In this document: in pieces, positions 1-6,005 of the stretch
How positions within the stretch are numbered: the first letter of the stretch is position 1
Layout: the number at the start of each line of letters is the position of its first letter
Source of the DNA: an uncultured Eubacteriales bacterium
GTDB taxonomy: Bacteria > Bacillota > Clostridia > Oscillospirales > Acutalibacteraceae
DNA: 6,315 bases
Direction of reading: 5' to 3'
NCBI GenBank assembly: GCA_934444895.1
Contig: CAKSDA010000090.1
Coordinates: 1 to 6,315, forward strand
Position numbers and translations under genes: made by a program
Notes under the pieces: generated by a model
Databases searched by the model: none
What the model saw: only the letters and a program-made list of their open reading frames with translations
Told to the model about the DNA's origin: nothing

Positions 1-723
1 ACCAAAGGCTATGCATATCTTACCGCACAAAAAATGTCAAGAGATCTTTCAATTGTTGGCGTTAAGGATATGACAATTGCAACAGGTACAAAACTTGCAA
101 AAGATATTTATCCTTTGCAGAATTATCCTTTTGATAAAACAACAAAGTATCAGTCCGAAACAGATGCTGATATTGTAGTAATTGCTCTCGGATCTGAAGA
201 TATGGCTAAATATGCTGAAGCTTCACTCACCGAAGAACAACTCAAAGCAGAATTTGCCGCTTTGCTGCATCAGGTATCACAAGCTAATCCTGCCGCACAG
301 GTTGTTTGGGCATATGGCATGAAAGATAAAGCTGCAGAAAATATCATTAAAGAAGTTGTTGCTGAGGCTGGCGGACAGGAAAAGAATTTCTACAGTGTAG
401 ATCTTTCGGTTAACAGCACATTAAGCGGTGCCGGTAACAACCTTTCAGCTGAAGATCATGCTTTGATCGCTGACAAGCTTTATGAGTTCCTTACATCTAT
501 CTCATTTGTTCCCGGAGATATTAACGGAGATAAATTGGTTGACTTGTCTGATGTTGCAACATTGTCTCAGTACTGCGCAGCATGGGAAAATATAACCTAT
601 TTAGAAGCTGCACTTGATCCTAACGGCGACGGTGTGTGCGACCTTTCGGATGTTGCTCACCTTGCTCAGTATCTTGCTGGATGGGAAAATGTAAATCTCT
701 CCGTAAAACCTTATCGCAAATAA
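1..723 (+). CDS. C-terminal part of a dockerin-bearing SGNH/CE2-like esterase-fold protein (5' end outside window)
   Basis: The frame is open from base 1 (Thr-Lys-Gly-Tyr...), so the start and any signal peptide lie upstream; the internal Met at 34 is not a convincing start. Residues are counted from base 1 (240 visible). Residues 1 to about 165 resemble the second half of a carbohydrate esterase family 2 (CE2, SGNH-hydrolase fold) domain: a YLTAQ segment near residue 6, a YPLQNYPFD stretch, a strand IVVIALGSED ending at residue 67 where the family has LGTND, and a final helix starting at D152-H153. Residues 171-230 are a type I dockerin. CE2 enzymes remove acetyl groups from plant polysaccharides, and the dockerin would dock the protein onto a cohesin of an extracellular scaffoldin. 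The oxyanion Asn is Glu here (E66), and the position of the catalytic His is Asn (N147), so this domain may be inactive. The esterase assignment is by eye and moderate; the dockerin is firm. A terminator follows directly, so this is the last gene of its unit. Confidence 0.85.
   Translation, partial: TKGYAYLTAQKMSRDLSIVGVKDMTIATGTKLAKDIYPLQNYPFDKTTKYQSETDADIVVIALGSEDMAKYAEASLTEEQLKAEFAALLHQVSQANPAAQVVWAYGMKDKAAENIIKEVVAEAGGQEKNFYSVDLSVNSTLSGAGNNLSAEDHALIADKLYEFLTSISFVPGDINGDKLVDLSDVATLSQYCAAWENITYLEAALDPNGDGVCDLSDVAHLAQYLAGWENVNLSVKPYRK
511..690 (+). other. Type I dockerin domain, two F-hand calcium-binding repeats
   Basis: This domain lies within the partial CDS. Repeat 1 has D173, N175, D177, D181 and D184 in the 1-3-5-9-12 calcium-loop pattern, and repeat 2 has D206, N208, D210, D214 and D217 in the same pattern, 33 residues later. 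Each loop is followed by a helix ending in (C/L)A(A/G)W. In both repeats the two residues after the ninth loop position are Leu-Ser, so the two cohesin-facing surfaces look nearly the same. In known dockerins such symmetry goes with a dual binding mode; here that is inference. About 12 residues follow the second repeat before the stop. Confidence 0.92.
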
Positions 724-746
724 TAATTATTTAAATAAGATTTTTA

Positions 747-786
747 AAGAAGTATCGGAAGCCGTCTTCAGTTTCCGATACTTTTT
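747..786 (+). terminator. Rho-independent terminator after the dockerin gene
   Basis: The perfect 10-bp stem AGTATCGGAA (751-760) pairs with TTCCGATACT (773-782) around a 12-base loop. It is extended by A/T and G-T pairs at its base and followed by a T run at 782-786. It sits 23 bases after the stop codon and separates the dockerin gene from the nfn operon. Confidence 0.9.
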
Positions 787-789
787 ATA

Positions 790-817
790 TTGATTTTTTA
801 AAAAAATGTTGTATAAT
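790..817 (+). promoter_or_regulatory. Probable sigma-A-type promoter of nfnAB
   Basis: TTGATT (790-795) and a perfect TATAAT (812-817) are 16 bases apart, just past the preceding terminator. This would place the transcript start near 824 and give a leader of about 64 bases. A second candidate overlaps it: a perfect TTGACA (817-822) with a weaker AATGAT (839-844), also 16 bases away. The two cannot be told apart from sequence alone. No recognisable Rex or other known operator was seen in the leader. Confidence 0.55.
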
Positions 818-875
818 TGACATAATACACATTGCATTAATGATATATGAAAATATATTTTAAATTTACTATTTC

Positions 876-879
876 GGAG
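876..879 (+). promoter_or_regulatory. Ribosome binding site that fixes the nfnA start
   Basis: GGAG lies 8 bases before ATG at 888. An in-frame GTG at 879 would overlap this site and have no Shine-Dalgarno of its own, so the ATG at 888 is preferred. Confidence 0.8.
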
Positions 880-887
880 TGAACCGT

Positions 888-1736
888 ATGACCAAAATAT
901 TAGAAAAAGAGTGTCTGAATAATACCGTTACAAAAATGGTTTTGGATACTCCCTTAATTGCAAAAAAAGCAGAACCCGGACAGTTTATAATTTTTCGTGC
1001 AACTAAGGACGGTGAGCGTGTTCCGCTTACCATTTCGGATTATGATAGAGAAAAAGGTACAATAACCATAATCTTTCAAATAGTCGGTCAGGCTACTATG
1101 GAGCTTAACGCATTGTCACAGGGAGATTCAATAGTAGACCTTGTGGGACCGCTTGGAACGCCCAGTAAGATTGACGGACTTAAAAAGGTTGCGGTTGTAG
1201 GCGGCGGGGTAGGATGTGCAATTGCATATCCTATTGCAAAAAAATTGCACGAAAACGGCGCGACCGTACATACAGTTATAGGTTTTAGAAATAAGGATTT
1301 ACTTATTTTGGAAGATGAATTTAAAAGTGTAAGCGATAAACTTTCAGTTATGACCGACGACGGCAGCTACGGCGAAAAAGGCCTCGTTACCAATGCGCTT
1401 GAAAGCCTTATAAATCAAGGCAATGAATATGATGAAGTCATTGCTATAGGCCCTCTTGTAATGATGAAATTTGTCTGTATGCTCACAAAAAAATACAATA
1501 TTAAAACTACGGTTTCAATGAATCCTATAATGATAGACGGAACCGGTATGTGCGGCGGATGCAGGCTGTCAGTGGGTGGAGAAACAAAATTTGCCTGCGT
1601 TGACGGACCTGACTTTGACGGTCACCTTGTTGACTTTGACGAGGCTATGAGCAGAGGAGCCTTTTACAAAGAATTTGAAGCAAAGAAGCGGGAAGAATCC
1701 TGCAATTTATTCAAGATCGGAGAAACAAAAGAATAA
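888..1736 (+). CDS. nfnA: NfnA: FAD/[2Fe-2S] subunit of electron-bifurcating NADH-dependent ferredoxin:NADP+ oxidoreductase
   Basis: This 282-residue protein has the usual length of the Nfn small subunit (also called SudB, sulfide dehydrogenase beta). It belongs to the ferredoxin-NADP reductase/PyrK-like flavoprotein family. In order: an FAD-binding beta-barrel with RVPLTIS at 44-50; a nucleotide-binding Rossmann segment VAVVGGGVG at 101-109; an IGPLVMMKF segment at 188-195, typical of the NAD(H) site; and a C-terminal cluster motif with D217, C222, C225 and C237 (D-x4-C-x2-C-x11-C), matching the unusual Asp(Cys)3-ligated [2Fe-2S] cluster described in this family. With NfnB, the enzyme couples NADH and reduced ferredoxin oxidation to reduction of two NADP+ in the cytoplasm, reversibly by flavin-based bifurcation. 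The stop codon overlaps the nfnB start by one base, so the pair is co-transcribed and probably translationally coupled. A sulfide dehydrogenase or a glutamate-synthase partner role is the alternative reading of such pairs. Confidence 0.93.
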   Translation: MTKILEKECLNNTVTKMVLDTPLIAKKAEPGQFIIFRATKDGERVPLTISDYDREKGTITIIFQIVGQATMELNALSQGDSIVDLVGPLGTPSKIDGLKKVAVVGGGVGCAIAYPIAKKLHENGATVHTVIGFRNKDLLILEDEFKSVSDKLSVMTDDGSYGEKGLVTNALESLINQGNEYDEVIAIGPLVMMKFVCMLTKKYNIKTTVSMNPIMIDGTGMCGGCRLSVGGETKFACVDGPDFDGHLVDFDEAMSRGAFYKEFEAKKREESCNLFKIGETKE

Positions 1737-3133
1737 TGGAAAACAATCGTAATATGGATCTTAAAAAGTGCCCTATGCCTTCCCAGGAACCTAACATACG
1801 AAATAAGAATTTTAAAGAGGTAACACTGGGGTACACAAAGGAAATGGCAGTAAATGAGGCGCACCGCTGCCTTAATTGTAAGAATAAACCATGCGTTACA
1901 AAATGTCCGGTTTCAATAAATATTCCTGCATTTATCGAAAGGGTTGCTGCCGAGGATTTTGAGGGCGCATTTGAAATACTCAGTATTTCAACATCTCTTC
2001 CTGCAGTATGCGGCCGCGTATGCCCCCAGGAAACACAATGCGAAAGCAAATGCGTAAGAGGAATAAAAGGTGAGCCGGTTGCAATTGGAAGGTTGGAACG
2101 CTTTGTTGCAGACTGGCACAGAGAACATTCCGAAAGTCTTCCTAAAAAGGTAACGCCAAACGGAAAAAAAGTGGCTGTTGTAGGTTCAGGCCCTTCCGGT
2201 CTTACCGCTGCGGGGGATCTCCAAAAGATGGGATACAATGTAACGATCTTTGAAGCCTTGCACCTTGCAGGCGGTGTTTTGGTATATGGTATTCCGGAAT
2301 TCAGACTGCCTAAATCAATTGTAAGCGCCGAAATTGAAAATCTTAAGGCTTTGGGTGTTACAGTAAACACAAATGTAATAATCGGTAAAACCCTTACAAT
2401 AGATGAGCTTATGGAAGACGGATTTGAGGCGGTTTTCATAGGCACCGGTGCCGGGCTTCCCAGATTTATGGGAATTAAGGGCGAAAATTTAAACGGAGTT
2501 TCATCTGCAAATGAGTATTTAACCAGAATAAATTTAATGAAGGCTTATGAAAAAGAAAGCAAAACGCCTATCATGAAAAATAAAAAGGTTGCTGTTGTGG
2601 GCGGCGGTAATGTGGCTATGGATGCGGCCCGCTGTGCTAAGAGAATGGGAGCCGAGGAAGTATATATCGTTTATCGCAGAAGCATGGAAGAATTACCGGC
2701 GCGTAAAGAAGAAGTTGAGCATGCAATGGAGGAAGGAATTGTATTCAAAACGCTTATAAACCCGGTTGAAGTTCTTTCGGATGAAAAAGAATATGTGCGG
2801 GCGATTAAATGTATTAAAATGGAGCTTACAGAGCCGGATGAAAGCGGCCGTAGAAGACCTGTTCCGATAGAGGGCAGTGAGTTTGAACTTGAGGTAGACG
2901 GAGTTATAATGTCTATCGGAACCACTCCGGGAAGCCTTATAACATCAACTACACCCGGGCTTGAAACCAATCGCCGTGGTTGCATTGTTACAAACGGAGA
3001 TGATGGACTTACAAGCCGCAGTGCGGTATATGCCGGAGGCGACGCAGTAACCGGAGCGGCAACAGTTATTTTGGCAATGGGTGCGGGCAAGCACGCCGCA
3101 AAGGCTATTGATGAATACCTAAAAAATAAGTAA
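1736..3133 (+). CDS. nfnB: NfnB: FAD/[4Fe-4S] large subunit of NADH-dependent ferredoxin:NADP+ oxidoreductase (GltD-like)
   Basis: This 465-residue protein has the standard length of NfnB/SudA and of the GltD-like glutamate synthase small subunit. The N-terminal domain carries two cysteine groups for [4Fe-4S] clusters: C45, C48, C53, C57 and C92, C96, C102, C106. Glu99 lies in the second group and is a candidate for the non-cysteine ligand reported for one cluster in this family. Next come the FAD-binding VVGSGPSGL (148-156), the NADPH-domain VVGGGNVAMDAAR (287-299) followed by VYRRS (312-316), and the C-terminal FAD motif AGGDAVTGAATVILAMGAGK (433-452), typical of NfnB. It holds the bifurcating flavin and the NADP(H) site. 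ATG at 1736 overlaps the nfnA stop (TAATG), with GGAGAA at 1719-1724 as ribosome binding site; Met at 1754 is a weaker start. The adjacency of an NfnA partner and the absence of a glutamate synthase large subunit favour Nfn over GltD. Confidence 0.93.
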   Translation: MENNRNMDLKKCPMPSQEPNIRNKNFKEVTLGYTKEMAVNEAHRCLNCKNKPCVTKCPVSINIPAFIERVAAEDFEGAFEILSISTSLPAVCGRVCPQETQCESKCVRGIKGEPVAIGRLERFVADWHREHSESLPKKVTPNGKKVAVVGSGPSGLTAAGDLQKMGYNVTIFEALHLAGGVLVYGIPEFRLPKSIVSAEIENLKALGVTVNTNVIIGKTLTIDELMEDGFEAVFIGTGAGLPRFMGIKGENLNGVSSANEYLTRINLMKAYEKESKTPIMKNKKVAVVGGGNVAMDAARCAKRMGAEEVYIVYRRSMEELPARKEEVEHAMEEGIVFKTLINPVEVLSDEKEYVRAIKCIKMELTEPDESGRRRPVPIEGSEFELEVDGVIMSIGTTPGSLITSTTPGLETNRRGCIVTNGDDGLTSRSAVYAGGDAVTGAATVILAMGAGKHAAKAIDEYLKNK

Positions 3134-3162
3134 AAGTTTATATTAATGTTATATTATATTTT

Positions 3163-3197
3163 GCAGACGCAGGAAAACCTTCCCGCGTCTGCTTTTT
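3163..3197 (+). terminator. Strong rho-independent terminator of the nfnAB operon
   Basis: The perfect 8-bp GC-rich stem GCAGACGC (3163-3170) pairs with GCGTCTGC (3185-3192), followed by TTTTT (3193-3197). Above one A-C mismatch the stem can continue as GGAA/TTCC (3172-3175 with 3180-3183) closed by an AACC tetraloop. It starts 29 bases after the nfnB stop and isolates the operon from the next gene. Confidence 0.95.
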
Positions 3198-3226
3198 ATT
3201 GTAACACTATTATATTATCCATTAAA

Positions 3227-3255
3227 TTGACAACATTTTTAGGCTATGATATACT
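3227..3255 (+). promoter_or_regulatory. Near-consensus sigma-A promoter for the SDR gene
   Basis: A perfect TTGACA (3227-3232), a 17-base spacer and TATACT (3250-3255; one mismatch to TATAAT), with an extended -10 TG at 3247-3248, make this the best promoter in the window. Transcription should start near 3262, leaving a short leader of about 26 bases before the ATG at 3288, which has little room for a regulatory structure. It probably serves both the SDR gene and uvrC. Confidence 0.85.
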
Positions 3256-3274
3256 GATTATATATTGTGCTTTC

Positions 3275-3280
3275 GGAGGA
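3275..3280 (+). promoter_or_regulatory. Ribosome binding site that fixes the SDR start
   Basis: GGAGGA lies 7 bases before ATG at 3288. The longer frame from GTG at 3267 would encode seven extra residues across this site and begins within about five bases of the expected transcript start, so it is rejected. Confidence 0.9.
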
Positions 3281-3287
3281 AAATACT

Positions 3288-4019
3288 ATGTCCAAAACGG
3301 TGCTTATAACCGGCGGTTCAAGGGGAATAGGGGCAGCAACTGCCGCATATTTTTCTAAAAAAGGATATAAGGTGGCTTTAACCTTTAATAAAGAAGAGGC
3401 TCTGGCAGAAAAAACGGCGGAGCTGATGAAAACCGGCGGTACTGATGCGGCTGCCTTTCGTTGTGATGTTTCAAACTCAAATGATGTTAAAAATCTGGTT
3501 GAGCAGGTAATGGATTATTTCGGAAATATTGATGTTTTGGTAAACAATGCCGGAATAGCTCAACAAAAGATGATAACCGACATTACAGATGGAGATTGGC
3601 ACAAAATGATAGAGGTCAATTTAAGCGGAACATTTTATTGCAGTCGGGAAATTACACCGATAATGGTGCATAATAAAGCAGGAAGTATTATTAACATTTC
3701 CTCAATGTGGGGTGTCTGCGGCGCTTCGTGCGAAGTACATTATTCCGCAGCAAAGGCAGGAATAATCGGATTTACCAAAGCCCTTGCAAAGGAACTCGGC
3801 CCCAGTAATATACGAGTTAATTGTATTGCTCCCGGGGTGATTGATACAGATATGAATAAGTTTATCGACAGTGAAACAATGAAGTGTTTAGCAGAGGAAA
3901 CCCCGTTGCAAAGAATAGGAACAGCAGAAGAAGTCGCCGAGGCAATATATTTTTTGGCAGAAAACGGAACCTTTATTACAGGGCAGATACTGGGAACAAA
4001 CGGCGGATTTGTTATATAG
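3288..4019 (+). CDS. Short-chain dehydrogenase/reductase, FabG-like; probable EF-P 5-aminopentanone reductase (YmfI type)
   Basis: This is a complete classical SDR of 243 residues. Seen directly: the cofactor loop TGGSRGIG at 8-15, NNAG at 86-89, catalytic N111, S139, Y152 and K156, and PG at 182-183. It is a cytosolic, presumably NADPH-dependent ketone reductase. It is close in layout to FabG (3-oxoacyl-ACP reductase), but the stretch before the catalytic Tyr reads SSMWGVCGASCEVHYSAAK, with WG..GASCEV where FabG usually has an SVVG..GN.GQ.NY pattern. As I recall the family, WG..GASCEV marks Bacillus YmfI and its relatives, which complete the 5-aminopentanol modification of elongation factor P. 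No fatty-acid gene lies nearby, which also argues against the housekeeping FabG. The SDR assignment is certain; the YmfI assignment is an inference. It is first in a probable unit with uvrC, which starts 69 bases after its stop. Confidence 0.95.
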   Translation: MSKTVLITGGSRGIGAATAAYFSKKGYKVALTFNKEEALAEKTAELMKTGGTDAAAFRCDVSNSNDVKNLVEQVMDYFGNIDVLVNNAGIAQQKMITDITDGDWHKMIEVNLSGTFYCSREITPIMVHNKAGSIINISSMWGVCGASCEVHYSAAKAGIIGFTKALAKELGPSNIRVNCIAPGVIDTDMNKFIDSETMKCLAEETPLQRIGTAEEVAEAIYFLAENGTFITGQILGTNGGFVI

Positions 4020-4077
4020 TGCTCCGCTTATAGATTGTTTGTTCGTATGTGTCATATTAATTCAAAATTTTTAAAAT

Positions 4078-4081
4078 GAGG
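4078..4081 (+). promoter_or_regulatory. Ribosome binding site of uvrC
   Basis: GAGG lies 7 bases before the uvrC ATG at 4089. The 69-base gap from the SDR stop shows no hairpin terminator and no convincing promoter, which supports read-through from the promoter at 3227-3255. Confidence 0.7.
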
Positions 4082-4088
4082 CAATAAA

Positions 4089-5909
4089 ATGAACGAGAGA
4101 CTTCGGGAATTACGAAAAAAATCAATGTCATTGCCGCTTCAGCCCGGGGTTTATATAATGAAAAATAAATCCGGCGCTATTATTTATATAGGTAAGGCAA
4201 AAAAGTTAAAAAACAGAGTCAGTTCATATTTCGGAAGCAATAAACAGCATACCGAAAAGGTTAAAAAAATGGTTAGCTGCGTATACGATTTTGACTACAT
4301 TTTATGCGACAGTGAATTTGAAGCACTGGTGCTTGAATGTTCCATGATAAAGCAACACAGCCCTAAATATAACATCCTTTTAAAAGATGACAAGGGATAT
4401 CATTATATAAAAATCACAAAAGACGAATGGCCGACAATAAAAGAGGTTAAGCAAAAACTTAACGATAAAGCAGAATATATAGGGCCCTTTACCTCAGGCT
4501 GGATACTTAAGCAAACCATTGACGAGGCACAGAAAATATATAAATTACCTAGGTGTTCTCTAAAATTTCCGAGAGATATAGGAAAATCAAGACCATGCCT
4601 TAACTTCCATATTGGTTTGTGTATGGCTCCTTGCAGCGGAAAAATATCGCACAAAGAGTATGTGGAGGCGGTTGAACAGGCAGTTGCATTTATTAAAGGC
4701 GGCGCAGTGAATGCCGCAGGCGAACTTGAAAGACAAATGAAAATTGCCGCGGAAAATTTGGACTTTGAAACTGCTGCAAAACTCCGCGACAGAATAAGGG
4801 CATTGGAAAAATCAACCCAACGCCAAAAGGTTGTGACATCGTCCGCTAAGGAGCAGGATGTTATAGCATCTTCCAGAACGGAAGACAGCGTATGCTTTGC
4901 TGTTATGTCCTTTGTGGGAGGACATTTAACCGATCTCCAGTGCTTTCTTTTCAATAATCCGGACAGACTGATTGAGGACCGAACGGAATTTCTTGAAAGA
5001 TATTACAGCAGTAAAAAGTCGGTTCCAAAGCGTATTTTGTTGGACGGAGAAGTTTCGGATATAGATCTTATGAAACAGTGGCTTTCATCGGTTGCAGGTA
5101 AAACAGTGGATTTAATTATACCGAAAAAGGGTGAACAAATGGACCTTGTTCGCATGTGCGCCCTTAATGCGGCAGAACATATAGCAAAAATTAAACAGCG
5201 TGAAACAGCAAAAACCGCTGCATTGGATGAACTTGCCAGATTGCTTAACTTACCGGTGCCTCCGGCTTATATAGAGGCTTATGATATTTCAAATACCGCA
5301 GGCAGTGAAAATGTCGCCGGAATGACGGTTTTTGAAAATGGCAGACCGCTTAAAAGCGCATATAAAAAGTTTAAAATAAAGGGCTTTGTAGGTCAGGATG
5401 ATTACCGTTCAATGGCTGAAGTGCTGGATCGTAGATTCTGCGAGTATGAAAAGGCCGAAAAGGGCGATGGATTCGGTCGGTTGCCGGATTTAATTCTGCT
5501 AGACGGCGGACGGGGACAGATTAGCGCAGTTTTGCCAATTCTGGAAAAGCATAATATTACTGTTCCGGTTTTCGGAATGGTAAAGGATTCAAAGCACAAA
5601 ACGCGAGCCATTTCCGCCGATGGGGGAGATATATCAATTAAGTCAAATCGCCGCGTATTTACCCTTATATCCACAATTCAAGAGGAAACCCATAGGTTTG
5701 CAATCGGATATCATAGAAGCCGCAGCCGAAAAAAAGGCCTTACAAGCGAACTTAGCAACATTGAAGGAATGGGGCCGGCAAGGGTTAAAACACTGCTTAA
5801 GGAATTTAAAAGTATTTCTTTAATAAAGTCAGCAACGCCGCAGGAAATATCAAACAAAACGCATATACCGATAAAAGTGTGTGAAAATATTTACAAATTT
5901 TATCACTGA
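4089..5909 (+). CDS. uvrC: UvrC, excinuclease ABC subunit C
   Basis: This full-length 606-residue UvrC is the dual-incision nuclease of nucleotide excision repair. It is recruited by UvrB at damaged DNA and cuts on the 3' and then the 5' side of the lesion. In order: a GIY-YIG nuclease (about 15-95) with Y22, Y33-I-G35, K36, R43, E83 and N95, equivalent to the known catalytic set; a cysteine region with C156, C170, C178 and C182, matching the [4Fe-4S] ligands reported for UvrC; a UVR domain that binds UvrB (about 214-242, LDFETAAKLRDRI); an RNase H-like nuclease with D399, D472 and H535 as the catalytic triad; and tandem helix-hairpin-helix motifs (about 555-603, IEGMGPARVKTLLKEF). No key residue is missing and there is no frameshift. 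The start is supported by GAGG 7 bases upstream and normal N-terminal spacing. It is co-oriented with the SDR gene and converges on the gene at the right edge. Confidence 0.98.
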   Translation: MNERLRELRKKSMSLPLQPGVYIMKNKSGAIIYIGKAKKLKNRVSSYFGSNKQHTEKVKKMVSCVYDFDYILCDSEFEALVLECSMIKQHSPKYNILLKDDKGYHYIKITKDEWPTIKEVKQKLNDKAEYIGPFTSGWILKQTIDEAQKIYKLPRCSLKFPRDIGKSRPCLNFHIGLCMAPCSGKISHKEYVEAVEQAVAFIKGGAVNAAGELERQMKIAAENLDFETAAKLRDRIRALEKSTQRQKVVTSSAKEQDVIASSRTEDSVCFAVMSFVGGHLTDLQCFLFNNPDRLIEDRTEFLERYYSSKKSVPKRILLDGEVSDIDLMKQWLSSVAGKTVDLIIPKKGEQMDLVRMCALNAAEHIAKIKQRETAKTAALDELARLLNLPVPPAYIEAYDISNTAGSENVAGMTVFENGRPLKSAYKKFKIKGFVGQDDYRSMAEVLDRRFCEYEKAEKGDGFGRLPDLILLDGGRGQISAVLPILEKHNITVPVFGMVKDSKHKTRAISADGGDISIKSNRRVFTLISTIQEETHRFAIGYHRSRSRKKGLTSELSNIEGMGPARVKTLLKEFKSISLIKSATPQEISNKTHIPIKVCENIYKFYH

Positions 5910-5967
5910 TTATAATAGCAGTATAAATTTGCCGAATAGAAAAATCACTTTAAAAATAAGCCATAAT

Positions 5968-6005
5968 AAAAAAACGCACAGAATTTATTTTCTGTGCGTT
6001 TTTTT
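5968..6005. terminator. Bidirectional rho-independent terminator between convergent genes
   Basis: The stem ACGCACAGAA (5974-5983) pairs with TTCTGTGCGT (5990-5999) around a 6-base loop. It is flanked by a run of seven A (5968-5974) on the left and seven T (5999-6005) on the right, so it has a U tract when read from either strand. On the plus strand it lies 58 bases after the uvrC stop. On the minus strand it begins immediately after the stop of the converging gene, whose TAA (6006-6004) lies inside the A/T run. Confidence 0.93.

Noticed and set aside
850..861. Perfect 12-base palindrome AAAATATATTTT in the nfnA leader as a possible operator
   Set aside because: It consists only of A and T in an AT-rich leader, so it is expected by chance, and it does not match the Rex site (TTGTTAA-type half-sites) that would be the logical redox regulator.
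724..887. Riboswitch or small RNA in the dockerin-nfnA gap
   Set aside because: Apart from the terminator and promoter elements, the remaining sequence is almost all A/T and shows no conserved aptamer-like helices.
1711..2445. Long open frame on the minus strand (244 codons) opposite nfnB
   Set aside because: It lies antisense to a clearly conserved gene with intact Fe-S and Rossmann motifs, its translation has no recognisable domain, and no promoter or ribosome binding site serves it.
3267..3287. Seven-residue N-terminal extension of the SDR from GTG at 3267
   Set aside because: GGAGGA at 3275-3280 is ideally placed for ATG at 3288, and the Rossmann strand begins right after that Met, as in other SDRs.
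3146..3358. Possible 70-residue plus-strand protein between nfnB and the SDR gene
   Set aside because: The frame runs through the nfnAB terminator, the SDR promoter and into the SDR coding region in another frame, and its start has no ribosome binding site.
4403..4954. 183-codon minus-strand frame within uvrC
   Set aside because: It is antisense to the UvrC cysteine and UVR regions, with no recognisable domain or expression signals.
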